This document shows, piece after piece, positions 1 to 8,101 of a DNA stretch of 64,000 bases. Below the pieces are notes generated by a model. It was not told the origin of the DNA and made no database searches. It saw only the letters and a list, made by a program, of their open reading frames with translations. Source of the stretch: Ensifer adhaerens (GTDB taxonomy: Bacteria; Pseudomonadota; Alphaproteobacteria; Rhizobiales; Rhizobiaceae); contig NZ_CP015880.1 of the NCBI RefSeq assembly GCF_000697965.2, forward strand, positions 868,001 through 932,000, in the 5' to 3' direction. Both the position numbers and the translations under genes were made by a program. Each line of letters starts with the position of its first letter. The stretch's first letter is position 1.

Positions 1-381
1 AACCGGACGCTCGCCGAAAAGGGCCAGGAACCGGTCGGCATGGAACGGTTCCGCACCAACATCCTCGTCGACTGCGATGAAGCCTGGGAGGAGGATTTCT
101 GGGAGAGCGTCGAGATCGGCGGCATCCGCTTCGATCTCGTCAAACCCTGCTCGCGCTGCATCATGACGACCCAGGACCAGATCACCGGCGAGCGCATCGG
201 CGGCAATCCGATCCAGGGGTTGGCGGAGAAGCGCATGTCGGCCGACCGCCGCGTGACCGGCGTGCTCTTCGGCTGGAATGCGGTGCCGCGCAGCGAAGGC
301 ACCGTGAAGCTCGGCGATGAGGTCAAGATCATCGGCCGACGCGGCGAGCGCTGGCCGATGAAGGTGCGTGCTTCGGCTTAG
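1..381 (+). CDS. MOSC domain protein, C-terminal part (truncated by window edge)
   Basis: The open frame runs in from the left edge without a start codon and ends at the TAG at 379-381, so only the last 126 codons are present. The block RFRTNILVD, an IGGIRFDLVKPCSRC segment and a C-terminal LGDEVKII are characteristic of MOSC domains of the YcbX/mARC type, where the conserved Cys (here in KPCSRC) handles sulfur or molybdenum-cofactor chemistry. By family, such proteins are molybdenum-cofactor sulfurase-like or reduce N-hydroxylated compounds. The N-terminal beta-barrel domain should lie outside the window. The family call is fairly sure; the substrate is unknown. Confidence 0.8.
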   Translation, partial: NRTLAEKGQEPVGMERFRTNILVDCDEAWEEDFWESVEIGGIRFDLVKPCSRCIMTTQDQITGERIGGNPIQGLAEKRMSADRRVTGVLFGWNAVPRSEGTVKLGDEVKIIGRRGERWPMKVRASA

Positions 382-427
382 TTCAGAAGCAATTCCGGAC
401 GGAAACGATCTCACGCGTTTCTCGGTA

Positions 428-1360
428 TCAAGCCCAGGGCGTGATACCGAGAAGCTTGGCGCCCAGATCCGAAAGGCTGGCGGGGGAGGCGTTGTGCTTT
501 TCCCATTCGCGCGGGTCGCCGGGAAAGGCGTCGCGCTTCGGATGGTCGAGCTCGCGCCACAGGTGCACCCGTTCCTCGCGCTCGGCGACATTGCCCCATT
601 CTGCCGGATGCATCGAAATGTACTGCGCCATGCGCACGCGGCCATCGGAATGATTGGGCCGCACGCCGTGGGCCAGCAGGCTGTTGAAGATCATCAGGTC
701 GCCGGCCTCCATCTCGATGTTGACGGTCGAAAGACCGGTCATGTCGGGGTGCATCGGGTCGCGGTCGGCGCTTTGAGTCTTCTCCCAGCTTTCGAAGTTT
801 TCGAACAGTTCCGGCACGCATTGGAAGCCGCCGACGTCGCCGTCCTGCTTCTTGAGGCTGAGCACGCCCTGAACGCCGATCGGCAGCGGCCGGATTGAGG
901 TGTCGACGTCCCAATGTATGAAGCCGTTGGGATTGCCCTTGACCTTCTTCGGTGGGTTGAGGTTGGCGCGGTCGATCGTCACCCACAGGTCTTCGCGGTC
1001 CCAGATGTCGACGAAGGCGCCGTAGATGCGCGGCTCCTGGCGGTTGTCCCAGAGATACTGGTGATTGTAGATCTCCAGCATGCCGGTGTTGTTGAGTTCC
1101 TTCATCTTGTGCTCGCGTCGCTGCGGCGCATACCAGGTCGAAGGGTCGGCCGGATCCTTTTCGTCGAAGCGCCAGAGCAACTCGACGAGCCGCTCGACAT
1201 TGGTCGCCGGTACCGCCTGACGGACGATGACGTAGCCCTTGGTGATCCAGTGCTGCCAGTCCGCTTCCGAAAGCACGCGCAGAGGCAGCCGCTTCCGGAT
1301 GTCCTTCAGTTGAATATCGAGATGGGCCGCCGTCGGGTGACTGTCTCTGAGTGGCTGCAT
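428..1360 (-). CDS. phytanoyl-CoA dioxygenase family protein (Fe(II)/2-oxoglutarate oxygenase)
   Basis: 310-residue member of the PhyH-like non-haem iron oxygenases. The HxD half of the iron triad is visible in FIHWDVDTS near residue 155, and the distal His plus the 2-oxoglutarate-binding Arg in LLAHGVRPNHSDGRVR near residues 235-250. The frame stays open upstream to 1567. The ATG at 1360 is preferred because a GAGGAG ribosome site lies just before it and the upstream extension has no family character. It is divergent from an AraC-type activator (1488) that is followed by an MFS transporter, so the three probably form an uptake and oxidation cassette for one small molecule. The substrate cannot be read from the sequence. 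Confidence 0.85.
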   Translation of the reverse strand: MQPLRDSHPTAAHLDIQLKDIRKRLPLRVLSEADWQHWITKGYVIVRQAVPATNVERLVELLWRFDEKDPADPSTWYAPQRREHKMKELNNTGMLEIYNHQYLWDNRQEPRIYGAFVDIWDREDLWVTIDRANLNPPKKVKGNPNGFIHWDVDTSIRPLPIGVQGVLSLKKQDGDVGGFQCVPELFENFESWEKTQSADRDPMHPDMTGLSTVNIEMEAGDLMIFNSLLAHGVRPNHSDGRVRMAQYISMHPAEWGNVAEREERVHLWRELDHPKRDAFPGDPREWEKHNASPASLSDLGAKLLGITPWA

Positions 1361-1428
1361 GTGGATCTCCTCGCCTGGCAGGTTTGATTGGTGATGGAGA
1401 AAACCTAGCCCTTTCAACGGTGCCGCTG

Positions 1429-1458
1429 TTGCACGCAGCCTGCTTACATTGATACTAT
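1429..1458 (+). promoter_or_regulatory. candidate sigma-70 promoter of the AraC-type regulator
   Basis: TTGCAC (1429-1434) and TACTAT (1453-1458) are separated by 18 bp and lie about 30 bp upstream of the regulator start. The 127-bp divergent region between the dioxygenase and the regulator must hold both promoters. No start-site data exist, so this is pattern recognition only. Confidence 0.4.
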
Positions 1459-1487
1459 TCTGGCTTCTGAGGAGAGAATGGTGCAAC

Positions 1488-2354
1488 ATGAAGGCTGTTT
1501 TGCAGAAGATCTCGAGGCCGACCAATGCCTCATCAATCTTGCTAGACCGCCGGCTCGACGATGCCATCCCGTTCCAATGGCACCATCATCCCGAGTTCGA
1601 ACTGACGCTGACGCTCAACTCGCGCGGCCAGCGCTTCATCGGAGACCATATCGGTGCCTATGAGGACGGCGATCTCGTGCTGGTCGGCTCCAACCTGCCG
1701 CACACCTGGCACTCCGCCGGCAAGGTCGACGAGGCCGAACCGCACGTGGCGCTGGTGCTCTGGTTCCATCCGGAATGGGTGGAGCGCCTGGAGGAGGGCT
1801 TCGTCGAACTCGCCGGCGTCAAGGCGATGTTCGAGCGTTCGGCTCCAGGGTTGCAGTTCACGCCGGAAGTGGCCACCCGCGTGCGGCCGCTGTTCGAAGG
1901 GTTGCGCCGGTTGGCGCCGGAGGAGCGCCTGCCGGACGTCCTGTCGATGCTGACGATCCTGGCGCGCGAGCAGGCGGTAACACCACTGTCGAGCCGGGTC
2001 GTCACGCCATCAGGCCGATCGGTCGACCGCGGCCGCCTCGACCGGGTGCTCGACCATATCCACCTGCATTACGCCGAAAACCCGTCGATGGACGAACTCG
2101 CGGATCTGGCCGCGCTCAGCCTTTCCGGCCTGCATCGCCTGTTCCTGCGCCACCTCAACATGCCGGTCTCGGAATATCTGATGCGCCTGCGGATCGGCGA
2201 GGCCTGCGCGCTGCTCAGTGGTTCGGCGCGTTCGATCGCTCATGTCGCCGATGCCGTCGGCTATCGTTCGCTTGCCAACTTCAATCGCCAGTTCAAGGCG
2301 GCCAAGGGCATGACGCCGAGAGCGTTTCGCGACCGGTTCCGCAGCGCCGCTTGA
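1488..2354 (+). CDS. AraC-family transcriptional regulator with cupin-like N-terminus
   Basis: 288-residue AraC/XylS regulator. The N-terminal half begins with a cupin-like sensor (FQWHHHPEFELTL, with three histidines). The C-terminal half carries two helix-turn-helix motifs: MDELADLAALSLSGLHRLFLRH around residues 200-225, and a second unit ending in the family signature SLANFNRQFKAAKGMTPRAFR. The frame starts earlier (1449), but the ATG at 1488 follows a GAGGAGAG ribosome site at about 9 bp spacing. It is divergent from the dioxygenase and 98 bp upstream of the MFS gene, so it probably activates both in response to their shared substrate. Confidence 0.88.
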   Translation: MKAVLQKISRPTNASSILLDRRLDDAIPFQWHHHPEFELTLTLNSRGQRFIGDHIGAYEDGDLVLVGSNLPHTWHSAGKVDEAEPHVALVLWFHPEWVERLEEGFVELAGVKAMFERSAPGLQFTPEVATRVRPLFEGLRRLAPEERLPDVLSMLTILAREQAVTPLSSRVVTPSGRSVDRGRLDRVLDHIHLHYAENPSMDELADLAALSLSGLHRLFLRHLNMPVSEYLMRLRIGEACALLSGSARSIAHVADAVGYRSLANFNRQFKAAKGMTPRAFRDRFRSAA

Positions 2355-2452
2355 TCAAGGCATCAATTCCGGTGATTGCGGCGTCAATTTAATTGGCTTT
2401 TATCTGTTTTAGCAGCCGCCTAGGATCGCGCTCCATCAATCGGAGAGATTCC

Positions 2453-3691
2453 ATGTCCGCTGTTTCCGGAGCATCCGCGCCGTCCAGTGCCCGTCAGGAG
2501 ATGCCCTGGCTGATCATTGCGGCCGGCTCGGTCGTCGCGATGCTCACCTTCGGCCCGCGCTCGGCGATGGGCTTCTTCCAGCTGCCGATGCTCGCCGATA
2601 CGGGCTGGGACAGGACGACCTTCGGCCTTGCCATGGCATTGCAGAACCTCTGTTGGGGCCTGAGCCAGCCCTTCTTCGGCGCGATTGCGGACAAGTTCGG
2701 AACGTGGCGCGTGCTCGCCATGTCGGGCCTTCTCTACGCTGCTGGTCTCTTCATCATGGCCTTCGCCAACGCGCCGATCTGGCTGCACATCGGCGGCGGC
2801 GTGCTCGTCGGCATGGCGGTGGGCTCCGGCTCCTTCGGCATCCTGCTCTCCGCCTTTGCCCGCAACGTCACGCCGCATCAGCGGTCGCTCGCCTTCGGCA
2901 TCTGCACGGCGGCGGGCTCGGCCGGCATGTTCCTGTTCGCGCCCCTGAGCCAGGGGCTGATCTCGGCCTATGGCTGGTCGGACAGCCTGGTCTATCTCGG
3001 CGTCCTCATGCTGGTCGTGCCGTTCTTCGCGATCCCGCTGCGCGGCAACGCGTCCTCCGGCCGCCAGAGCGAGGCGCAATTCAAGCAGTCGATCGGCGAG
3101 GCGCTGAAGGAGGCACTTGGCCACAAGAGCTACCTGCTCCTGGTTTCCGGCTTCTTCGTTTGCGGCTACCAGGTTGCCTTCATCACCGCGCACTTCCCGG
3201 CTTACATCGGCGATATCGGCATCGACGCGCGCTATGCGGTGATCGCGCTGGCACTCATCGGCTTCTTCAACATTATCGGCTCTCTGTCGGCGGGCTTCAT
3301 CGCCCAGCGCTACTCGAAACCCTATTTCCTGGCGCTGATCTATATCGCGCGCTCGGTGGCGGTGACGGCCTTCCTGCTGCTGCCGCAGACGCCGACCTCG
3401 GTCATCGTCTTTGCCATCGTTATGGGCCTGCTCTGGCTTTCGACCGTGCCGCCGACCAATGCGCTGGTCGCGATCATGTTCGGTACGCGCCACCTCGGCC
3501 TGCTCGGCGGCATCGTCTTCCTGTCGCACCAGGTCGGCTCATTCCTGGGTGTGTGGATGGGCGGCTACCTCTACGACCACTTCGGTTCCTACGATCCGGT
3601 GTGGTGGCTCGGTGTAGCCCTCGGCGTCTTCGCCGCAATCGTCCACTGGCCGATCGAGGAGAAGGGCGTGGCACGGCCGGCGATGGCCTGA
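2453..3691 (+). CDS. MFS transporter
   Basis: 412-residue major facilitator with about 12 hydrophobic segments and the usual central loop (around residue 200, rich in Ser, Glu and Lys: SSGRQSEAQFKQ). The N-half resembles the oxalate:formate antiporter / monocarboxylate branch (GPRSAMGFFQLPML, then a DKFGTWR cytoplasmic loop between TM2 and TM3). The ATG at 2453 is preferred over 2393 because CGGAGAGA lies 5-12 bp before it. It follows the AraC regulator and is probably co-regulated with the divergent dioxygenase. It likely imports an organic acid or related compound, but specificity is not determinable. Confidence 0.85.
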   Translation: MSAVSGASAPSSARQEMPWLIIAAGSVVAMLTFGPRSAMGFFQLPMLADTGWDRTTFGLAMALQNLCWGLSQPFFGAIADKFGTWRVLAMSGLLYAAGLFIMAFANAPIWLHIGGGVLVGMAVGSGSFGILLSAFARNVTPHQRSLAFGICTAAGSAGMFLFAPLSQGLISAYGWSDSLVYLGVLMLVVPFFAIPLRGNASSGRQSEAQFKQSIGEALKEALGHKSYLLLVSGFFVCGYQVAFITAHFPAYIGDIGIDARYAVIALALIGFFNIIGSLSAGFIAQRYSKPYFLALIYIARSVAVTAFLLLPQTPTSVIVFAIVMGLLWLSTVPPTNALVAIMFGTRHLGLLGGIVFLSHQVGSFLGVWMGGYLYDHFGSYDPVWWLGVALGVFAAIVHWPIEEKGVARPAMA

Positions 3692-3706
3692 TCGCGAACC
3701 AAAATC

Positions 3707-3733
3707 AGAAGCGCCGCGAAAAGCGGCGCTTCT
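3707..3733 (+). terminator. intrinsic terminator after the MFS gene
   Basis: A perfect 11-bp GC-rich stem (AGAAGCGCCGC / GCGGCGCTTCT) with a GAAAA loop begins 15 bp after the MFS stop. The T tract after it is weak. It separates the MFS unit from the nad operon. Confidence 0.7.
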
Positions 3734-3797
3734 ATTCTTGAATTCTGTCACAAAACTTTCTAAATCAACCCATGCGGCTTTGCCGCTTTTGTTTTGG

Positions 3798-3828
3798 TTC
3801 AATTATGCTCAGATTGAGCATAATTGAA
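3798..3828. promoter_or_regulatory. 31-bp palindrome upstream of nadA, probable NadQ operator
   Basis: Two perfect 14-bp arms (TTCAATTATGCTCA and TGAGCATAATTGAA) flank a 3-bp spacer GAT, centred about 46 bp before the nadA start. A plausible promoter (TTGCCG at 3780-3785 and TTATGC at 3803-3808, 17-bp spacer) would place the left arm on the -10 element, which suits repression. In alphaproteobacteria nadABC is known to be controlled by NadQ, a Nudix-like winged-helix repressor, and a gene of that family lies just downstream on the other strand (8090-9070). The link between site and protein is inference. Confidence 0.8.
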
Positions 3829-3858
3829 AACCCGCCCAGGAAGAGGGGCGGAGAGGAG

Positions 3859-4944
3859 ATGTCGATGACGCGCCTTGCACCCCGCACCGCGGCCGTGGCG
3901 AAACCGGTTTTTGTCAGCGCCGCTGAGCGCTTCGGCATCATCGAAAGGCCCGAGCTTGCCTTTACGCCGGCGATCGCGCGCGAAACCGAGCATCTCTACG
4001 AGAAGGTCAAGGATTTCATCCCGGCGATCGAGTGGCCGGTCTACGCGCCCTATGTGCACGCCATCAACCGGCTGAAGAAGGAGCGTAACGCGGTCATCCT
4101 CGCGCATAACTATCAGACGCCGGACATCTTCCACTGTGTCGCCGACATCGTCGGCGACTCGCTGCAGCTCGCGCGCGATGCTGCCAAAGTCGATGCGGAA
4201 ATCATCATCCAGTGCGGCGTGCACTTCATGGCCGAAACGTCGAAGTTGCTGAGTCCGGAAAAGACCGTACTGATCCCCGACGCCAAGGCAGGCTGCTCGC
4301 TGTCGGAATCGATCACCGGCGCCGATGTCCGCCTGCTGAAGCAGCGCTACCCCGGCGTTCCCGTCGTCACCTACGTCAACACGTCTGCCGACGTGAAAGC
4401 CGAGACCGACATCTGCTGCACCTCGTCGAACGTGCTCGATGTCGTCGAGAGCCTGGAATCCGACACGGTTCTCTGCATTCCCGACGAATACCTGGCGATG
4501 AACGTCGCGCGCCAGACCAACAAGAAGATCCTGACCTGGAAGGGCCACTGCGAGGTGCACGAGCGCTTCACGGCCGCCGAGTTGCTCGCCTACAAGGAAG
4601 CCAATCCGGGCATCGAGATCATCGGTCATCCGGAATGCCACCCGGACGTGATCGCCGTCTGCGACTTCGCCGGATCGACCTCCGGCATGATCAACTACGT
4701 CAAGGACAACCGCCCGTCGAAGGTGCTGCTCGTCACCGAGTGCTCGATGGCGTCGAACATCCAGGCCGAGATCGAAGGCGTCGAGTTCGTCAAGCCGTGC
4801 AACCTCTGTCCGCACATGAAGCGCATCACGCTGCCGAAGATCCTCGACAGCCTGCTGACCATGACGGAGGAGGTTCTCGTCGATCCTGATATCGCCGATC
4901 GCGCCCGCCTTGCGGTCGAGCGCATGGTAAACCTCAAGCAGTAA
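3859..4944 (+). CDS. nadA: quinolinate synthase A
   Basis: 361-residue 4Fe-4S enzyme condensing iminoaspartate with dihydroxyacetone phosphate to quinolinate, the second step of de novo NAD synthesis. The three cluster cysteines expected in this family are recognisable in [11 protein letters not shown] (about residue 119), [10 protein letters not shown] (about 186) and CNLCPHMKR (about 317). The substrate motifs NYQ and GHPECHPDV are also present. The frame is open from 3772, but the palindromic operator lies in that stretch. The ATG at 3859 follows GGAGAGGAG, fixing the start. It is the first gene of nadA-nadB-nadC. Confidence 0.97.
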   Translation: MSMTRLAPRTAAVAKPVFVSAAERFGIIERPELAFTPAIARETEHLYEKVKDFIPAIEWPVYAPYVHAINRLKKERNAVILAHNYQTPDIFHCVADIVGDSLQLARDAAKVDAEIIIQCGVHFMAETSKLLSPEKTVLIPDAKAGCSLSESITGADVRLLKQRYPGVPVVTYVNTSADVKAETDICCTSSNVLDVVESLESDTVLCIPDEYLAMNVARQTNKKILTWKGHCEVHERFTAAELLAYKEANPGIEIIGHPECHPDVIAVCDFAGSTSGMINYVKDNRPSKVLLVTECSMASNIQAEIEGVEFVKPCNLCPHMKRITLPKILDSLLTMTEEVLVDPDIADRARLAVERMVNLKQ

Positions 4945-4999
4945 CAATTTCCGCCGGGTCATACCGGATGCAGGCATGCGCATTGGAGGAGAATGAATC

Positions 5000-6598
5000 A
5001 TGCTGACCGACCATTTCCGCCCGCAATCCTTCAACGGGATTGACGATATCGTCATCGTCGGTGGTGGCTTGGCCGGCCTCTTCTGCGCGCTGAAGCTGAG
5101 CCCGAGACCGGTGACGATCCTTGCCGCAGCCCCGATCGGCCACGGCGCCTCGTCGGCCTGGGCTCAAGGCGGCATCGCCGCTGCGATGAGCCCCGGCGAC
5201 ACCTTCGAGAAACATGTCGCCGACACGTTGGCCGCCGGTGCCGGCATCGTCGACGAGAAGATGACGCGCATGATGGTGGCCGAAGGCCCGGCGCGCATTC
5301 ACGATCTGCTCGAATATGGCGTGCCCTTCGACCGCGATCTCGAAGGCAAGCTGCTGCTCTCGCGTGAGGCGGCCCATTCCGAGCGACGCATCGTCCGCGT
5401 CAAGGGCGACATGGCCGGCAAGGCGATCATGGAAGCGCTGATAGCCGCCGTCCGCCGGACGCCGTCGATCCGCGTGATCGAAGGCTATGTAGTCGAGGAA
5501 CTCGTGCGCGAAGGCCGATTCATCTCCGGCGTCATCGCCCGGCCCGATGCCGGCCAGTCGAAGAAGCGTGTGGCCTTCCCGGCCCGTGCCGTCGTGCTCT
5601 GCTCCGGTGGAATCGGTCATCTCTATGCTGTCACGACCAACCCGTGGGAAGCGTGCGGGCAGGGGCTCGGCATGGCCGCCCGCGCCGGCGCGATCATCGC
5701 CGATCCGGAATTCGTGCAGTTCCACCCGACGGCGATCAACATCGGCAAGGATCCGGCGCCGCTCGCGACCGAGGCGCTGCGCGGTGATGGCGCCCAGCTT
5801 CTGAACGCCGCCGGCCATCGCTTCATGCTCGATATCCACCCGGACGGCGAGCTTGCGCCGCGCGACATCGTTTCGCGTGGTGTCTTTGCCGAGGTCCAGG
5901 CCGGCCGCGGCGCGTTCCTCGATTGCACCAAGGCTGTGGGCAAGCATTTCCCCGAGATGTTCCCGACGGTCTATGCCTCTTGCATGGCGGCCGGCATCGA
6001 TCCGGTGACGCAAGCCATCCCGGTCGTGCCGGCGGTTCACTATCACATGGGTGGCGTGCTCACCGATGCCGAAGGTCGCACCTCGATCGATGGTCTCTGG
6101 GCTGCTGGAGAAGTGACCTCCACCGGCGTGCACGGCGCCAACCGGCTCGCCTCCAACTCGCTGCTCGAAGCCGTCGTCTTTGCCGCCCGCATCGCCGAAA
6201 ACATCAAGGGCACGCTGCCGACGCCGCAGCTTACCGAATGGGGCGACAATGCCGGCGAGAACGACGATCCGGTGACGGTCGAGGACAGCCCGCAACTGAA
6301 GATCCTGCGCCAGGTGATGAGCGATTGCGTCGGCGTGATCCGAACCCGCGAGAGCCTGGTAAAGGCGATCCGCGAGATCGCACAGCTCGAGCGCGACAAC
6401 ACCCGCATGCGCTTCACCAACATTATTACCACGGCCAAGTTGATCGCCGTCGGCGCGCTGCGGCGCACGGAAAGCCGCGGCGGTCACTTCCGCGCCGATT
6501 GCCCACAGGAACAGCCGGAATGGCGCCGCCGCACCTATCTGACGCTCGCCGACGCCAACCGCCTGGCGAGCGAACTGGCGGAGACGGAAGCGGCGTGA
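5000..6598 (+). CDS. nadB: L-aspartate oxidase
   Basis: 532-residue flavoprotein oxidising L-aspartate to iminoaspartate, the substrate of NadA. The N-terminal FAD Rossmann motif is [13 protein letters not shown] (residues 15-28). The flavin/substrate region QGGIAAAM, the FHPTA segment and the C-terminal [27 protein letters not shown] are all present and match the succinate dehydrogenase/fumarate reductase flavoprotein superfamily. It starts 55 bp after nadA with a GGAGGAGAATGA leader, and length is normal for the family. The product is channelled within the nadABC operon. Confidence 0.97.
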   Translation: MLTDHFRPQSFNGIDDIVIVGGGLAGLFCALKLSPRPVTILAAAPIGHGASSAWAQGGIAAAMSPGDTFEKHVADTLAAGAGIVDEKMTRMMVAEGPARIHDLLEYGVPFDRDLEGKLLLSREAAHSERRIVRVKGDMAGKAIMEALIAAVRRTPSIRVIEGYVVEELVREGRFISGVIARPDAGQSKKRVAFPARAVVLCSGGIGHLYAVTTNPWEACGQGLGMAARAGAIIADPEFVQFHPTAINIGKDPAPLATEALRGDGAQLLNAAGHRFMLDIHPDGELAPRDIVSRGVFAEVQAGRGAFLDCTKAVGKHFPEMFPTVYASCMAAGIDPVTQAIPVVPAVHYHMGGVLTDAEGRTSIDGLWAAGEVTSTGVHGANRLASNSLLEAVVFAARIAENIKGTLPTPQLTEWGDNAGENDDPVTVEDSPQLKILRQVMSDCVGVIRTRESLVKAIREIAQLERDNTRMRFTNIITTAKLIAVGALRRTESRGGHFRADCPQEQPEWRRRTYLTLADANRLASELAETEAA

Positions 6599-6647
6599 TT
6601 TCACGCGCGCCGCTTGCATGGACCGACACTCAAGGACGAAAAAGCAG

Positions 6648-7556
6648 ATGACCGCAGCCCTCCGCCCCGAACTTCCCGCACTGATGATCGAGGACCAGGT
6701 GCGTGCCGCACTTAACGAGGATCTCGGCCGCGCCGGCGACATTACCACGCTCTCGACCATCGGGCCGGAGCTGACCGCAAAGGCCGGCATGAACGTGCGC
6801 GATGCGGGTGTTGTTGCCGGGCTGGAGCTTGCGCGTGCCGCCTTCCGTCTGGTCGATCCGTCGATCCACTTCGAGGCATTGGTGGCGGATGGTGACCGGG
6901 TCGCGCCGGGCACGGCGATCGCCCGGATCTCCGGTCGCGCCCGCGGGCTGCTGTCGGCCGAACGTGTCGGCCTGAACTTCCTGATGCACCTTTCGGGCAT
7001 CGCAAGCTATACGGCGAAATTCGCCGACGAGATCGCCCACACGCGTGCGAAGGTCTGCTGCACCCGCAAGACCATTCCTGGGCTGCGGGCGCTGGAAAAA
7101 TACGCGGTGCGTCTGGGCGGTGGCTCCAATCATCGCTACGGCCTGGACGATGCCGTGCTGATCAAGGACAACCACATTGCCGTATCCGGCGGCGTCGCCA
7201 GCGCCGTCCATGCGGCGCGTGCCTATTGCGGCCATCTCGTCAAGATCGAGATCGAGGTCGATGGCCTCGATCAGATGCGCGAGGCGCTGACGGCCCAACC
7301 CGACGTCATCCTGCTCGACAACATGGGGCCGGACTTGCTCCGCGAGGCCGTTGCGGTCAACCGCGCGTTTTGGCAGCTCTCCGCCGACGCCTATGCGGTC
7401 GATGCCCGTCGGACGCGGTTGGAGGCTTCAGGCAACGTCAAGATCGATACGGTGCGGGCAATCGCCGAGAGCGGCGTCGATTACATCTCGACCTCGAAGA
7501 TCACCATGGCCGCCCCGACGCTCGACATCGGCCTTGATGTGGTGATCGAAAGGTAA
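6648..7556 (+). CDS. nadC: nicotinate-nucleotide pyrophosphorylase (quinolinate phosphoribosyltransferase)
   Basis: 302-residue enzyme converting quinolinate and PRPP to nicotinate mononucleotide, completing the de novo branch begun by NadA and NadB. Signature segments are EDLGRAGDITT near the N-terminus, CTRKTIPGLRALEKYAVRLGGG (shown here in part: RKTIPGLR, around residue 140), RYGLDDAVLIKDNHI, and the C-terminal SGVDYISTSKIT. An upstream in-frame ATG at 6618 exists; the ATG at 6648 is preferred because AAGGA lies 11 bp before it. It is the last gene of the operon and is followed by duplicated palindromic elements rather than an obvious strong terminator. Confidence 0.96.
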   Translation: MTAALRPELPALMIEDQVRAALNEDLGRAGDITTLSTIGPELTAKAGMNVRDAGVVAGLELARAAFRLVDPSIHFEALVADGDRVAPGTAIARISGRARGLLSAERVGLNFLMHLSGIASYTAKFADEIAHTRAKVCCTRKTIPGLRALEKYAVRLGGGSNHRYGLDDAVLIKDNHIAVSGGVASAVHAARAYCGHLVKIEIEVDGLDQMREALTAQPDVILLDNMGPDLLREAVAVNRAFWQLSADAYAVDARRTRLEASGNVKIDTVRAIAESGVDYISTSKITMAAPTLDIGLDVVIER

Positions 7557-7562
7557 GCAACT

Positions 7563-7657
7563 CCAGGAAAAGTGCGAAGCGGTTTTCCGTCCGGAGTTGC
7601 GCCCAAAAGAGGCCAACGCCAGGAAAAGTGCGAAGCGGTTTTCCGTCCGGAGTTGCG
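7563..7657. repeat. two direct copies of a 39-bp palindromic element
   Basis: Positions 7563-7601 and 7619-7657 are identical over 39 bp, with a 56-bp period and a 17-bp spacer. Each unit contains GGAAAAGTGCGAAGCGGTTT followed by TCCGTCCGGAGTTGCG. The half-units GGAAAA and TTTTCC can pair, and in the first copy outer arms GCAACTCC and GGAGTTGC also pair. The motif resembles the short mosaic elements scattered in rhizobial intergenic regions and is related to the element at 26764-26836. Confidence 0.85.
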
Positions 7658-7688
7658 TCTTTTCAGAAGCTAACCGAGGTTTTGAACG

Positions 7689-7934
7689 TCAACGCTGCAT
7701 GATGAACGGGCAGGAGAAACGTTCGCCGACGGTGATCTGCGTGCCGCAGTCGTAGCGGCAGGTCCGGAACTGCCCGTTCAGGTCCTGGCTGTTGAGATTG
7801 CAAATGGTTGTCTGCGGCTGCATGCCGCCGCCCTGTTGGTTCTTGAAGTAGTCGGGCATCTTCGGCTTTTCGTCGGTTCCCGATTGGGGCGAGGTGCCGA
7901 GCAGCGACGTAAGCAGGGTCAGGACGAGCAGCAT
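7689..7934 (-). CDS. small secreted cysteine-containing protein, function unknown
   Basis: 81-residue protein I do not recognise. It opens with a hydrophobic stretch MLLVLTLLTSLLGTS that looks like a signal peptide or membrane anchor, then a Gly/Gln-rich linker, and ends with four cysteines in CNLNS, TCRYDCG and RFSCPF, spaced as for two disulfides or a metal site. The ATG at 7934 is preferred over the upstream in-frame ATG (8003) because GAGGTG precedes it and the hydrophobic segment then becomes N-terminal. It stands alone, convergent with nadC and downstream of nadQ. Confidence 0.6.
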   Translation of the reverse strand: MLLVLTLLTSLLGTSPQSGTDEKPKMPDYFKNQQGGGMQPQTTICNLNSQDLNGQFRTCRYDCGTQITVGERFSCPFIMQR

Positions 7935-8072
7935 GGTTGTCACCTCGGTCGTAAACGCCGCATGGTTTGCGGGCAGCGAAAGTTCGGTCGCGTCCCACTG
8001 CACCGATTATAGCATCATCCCCGCACATGTAGGGCGTTCTGTCGGATGTTTTTAGGTGCCGATCCACCGTTT

Positions 8073-8101
8073 GGTGGGCGGTACTGCCCTCATCGCCCAC
8101 C
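8073..8101 (-). terminator. hairpin overlapping the nadQ stop, possible terminator
   Basis: Arms GGTGGGCG (8073-8080) and CGCCCACC (8094-8101) form an 8-bp GC-rich stem around a 13-nt loop, starting within the last codons of nadQ. A run rich in A and T follows on the minus strand (CCTAAAAACATCC). It would end the ygfZ-nadQ transcript before the small secreted gene. Confidence 0.4.

Noticed and set aside
4934..7000. 688-codon minus-strand open frame across nadB and nadC
   Set aside because: It is the antisense shadow of two unambiguous enzymes in high-GC DNA; the translation is Arg/Asp/His-rich and matches no family.
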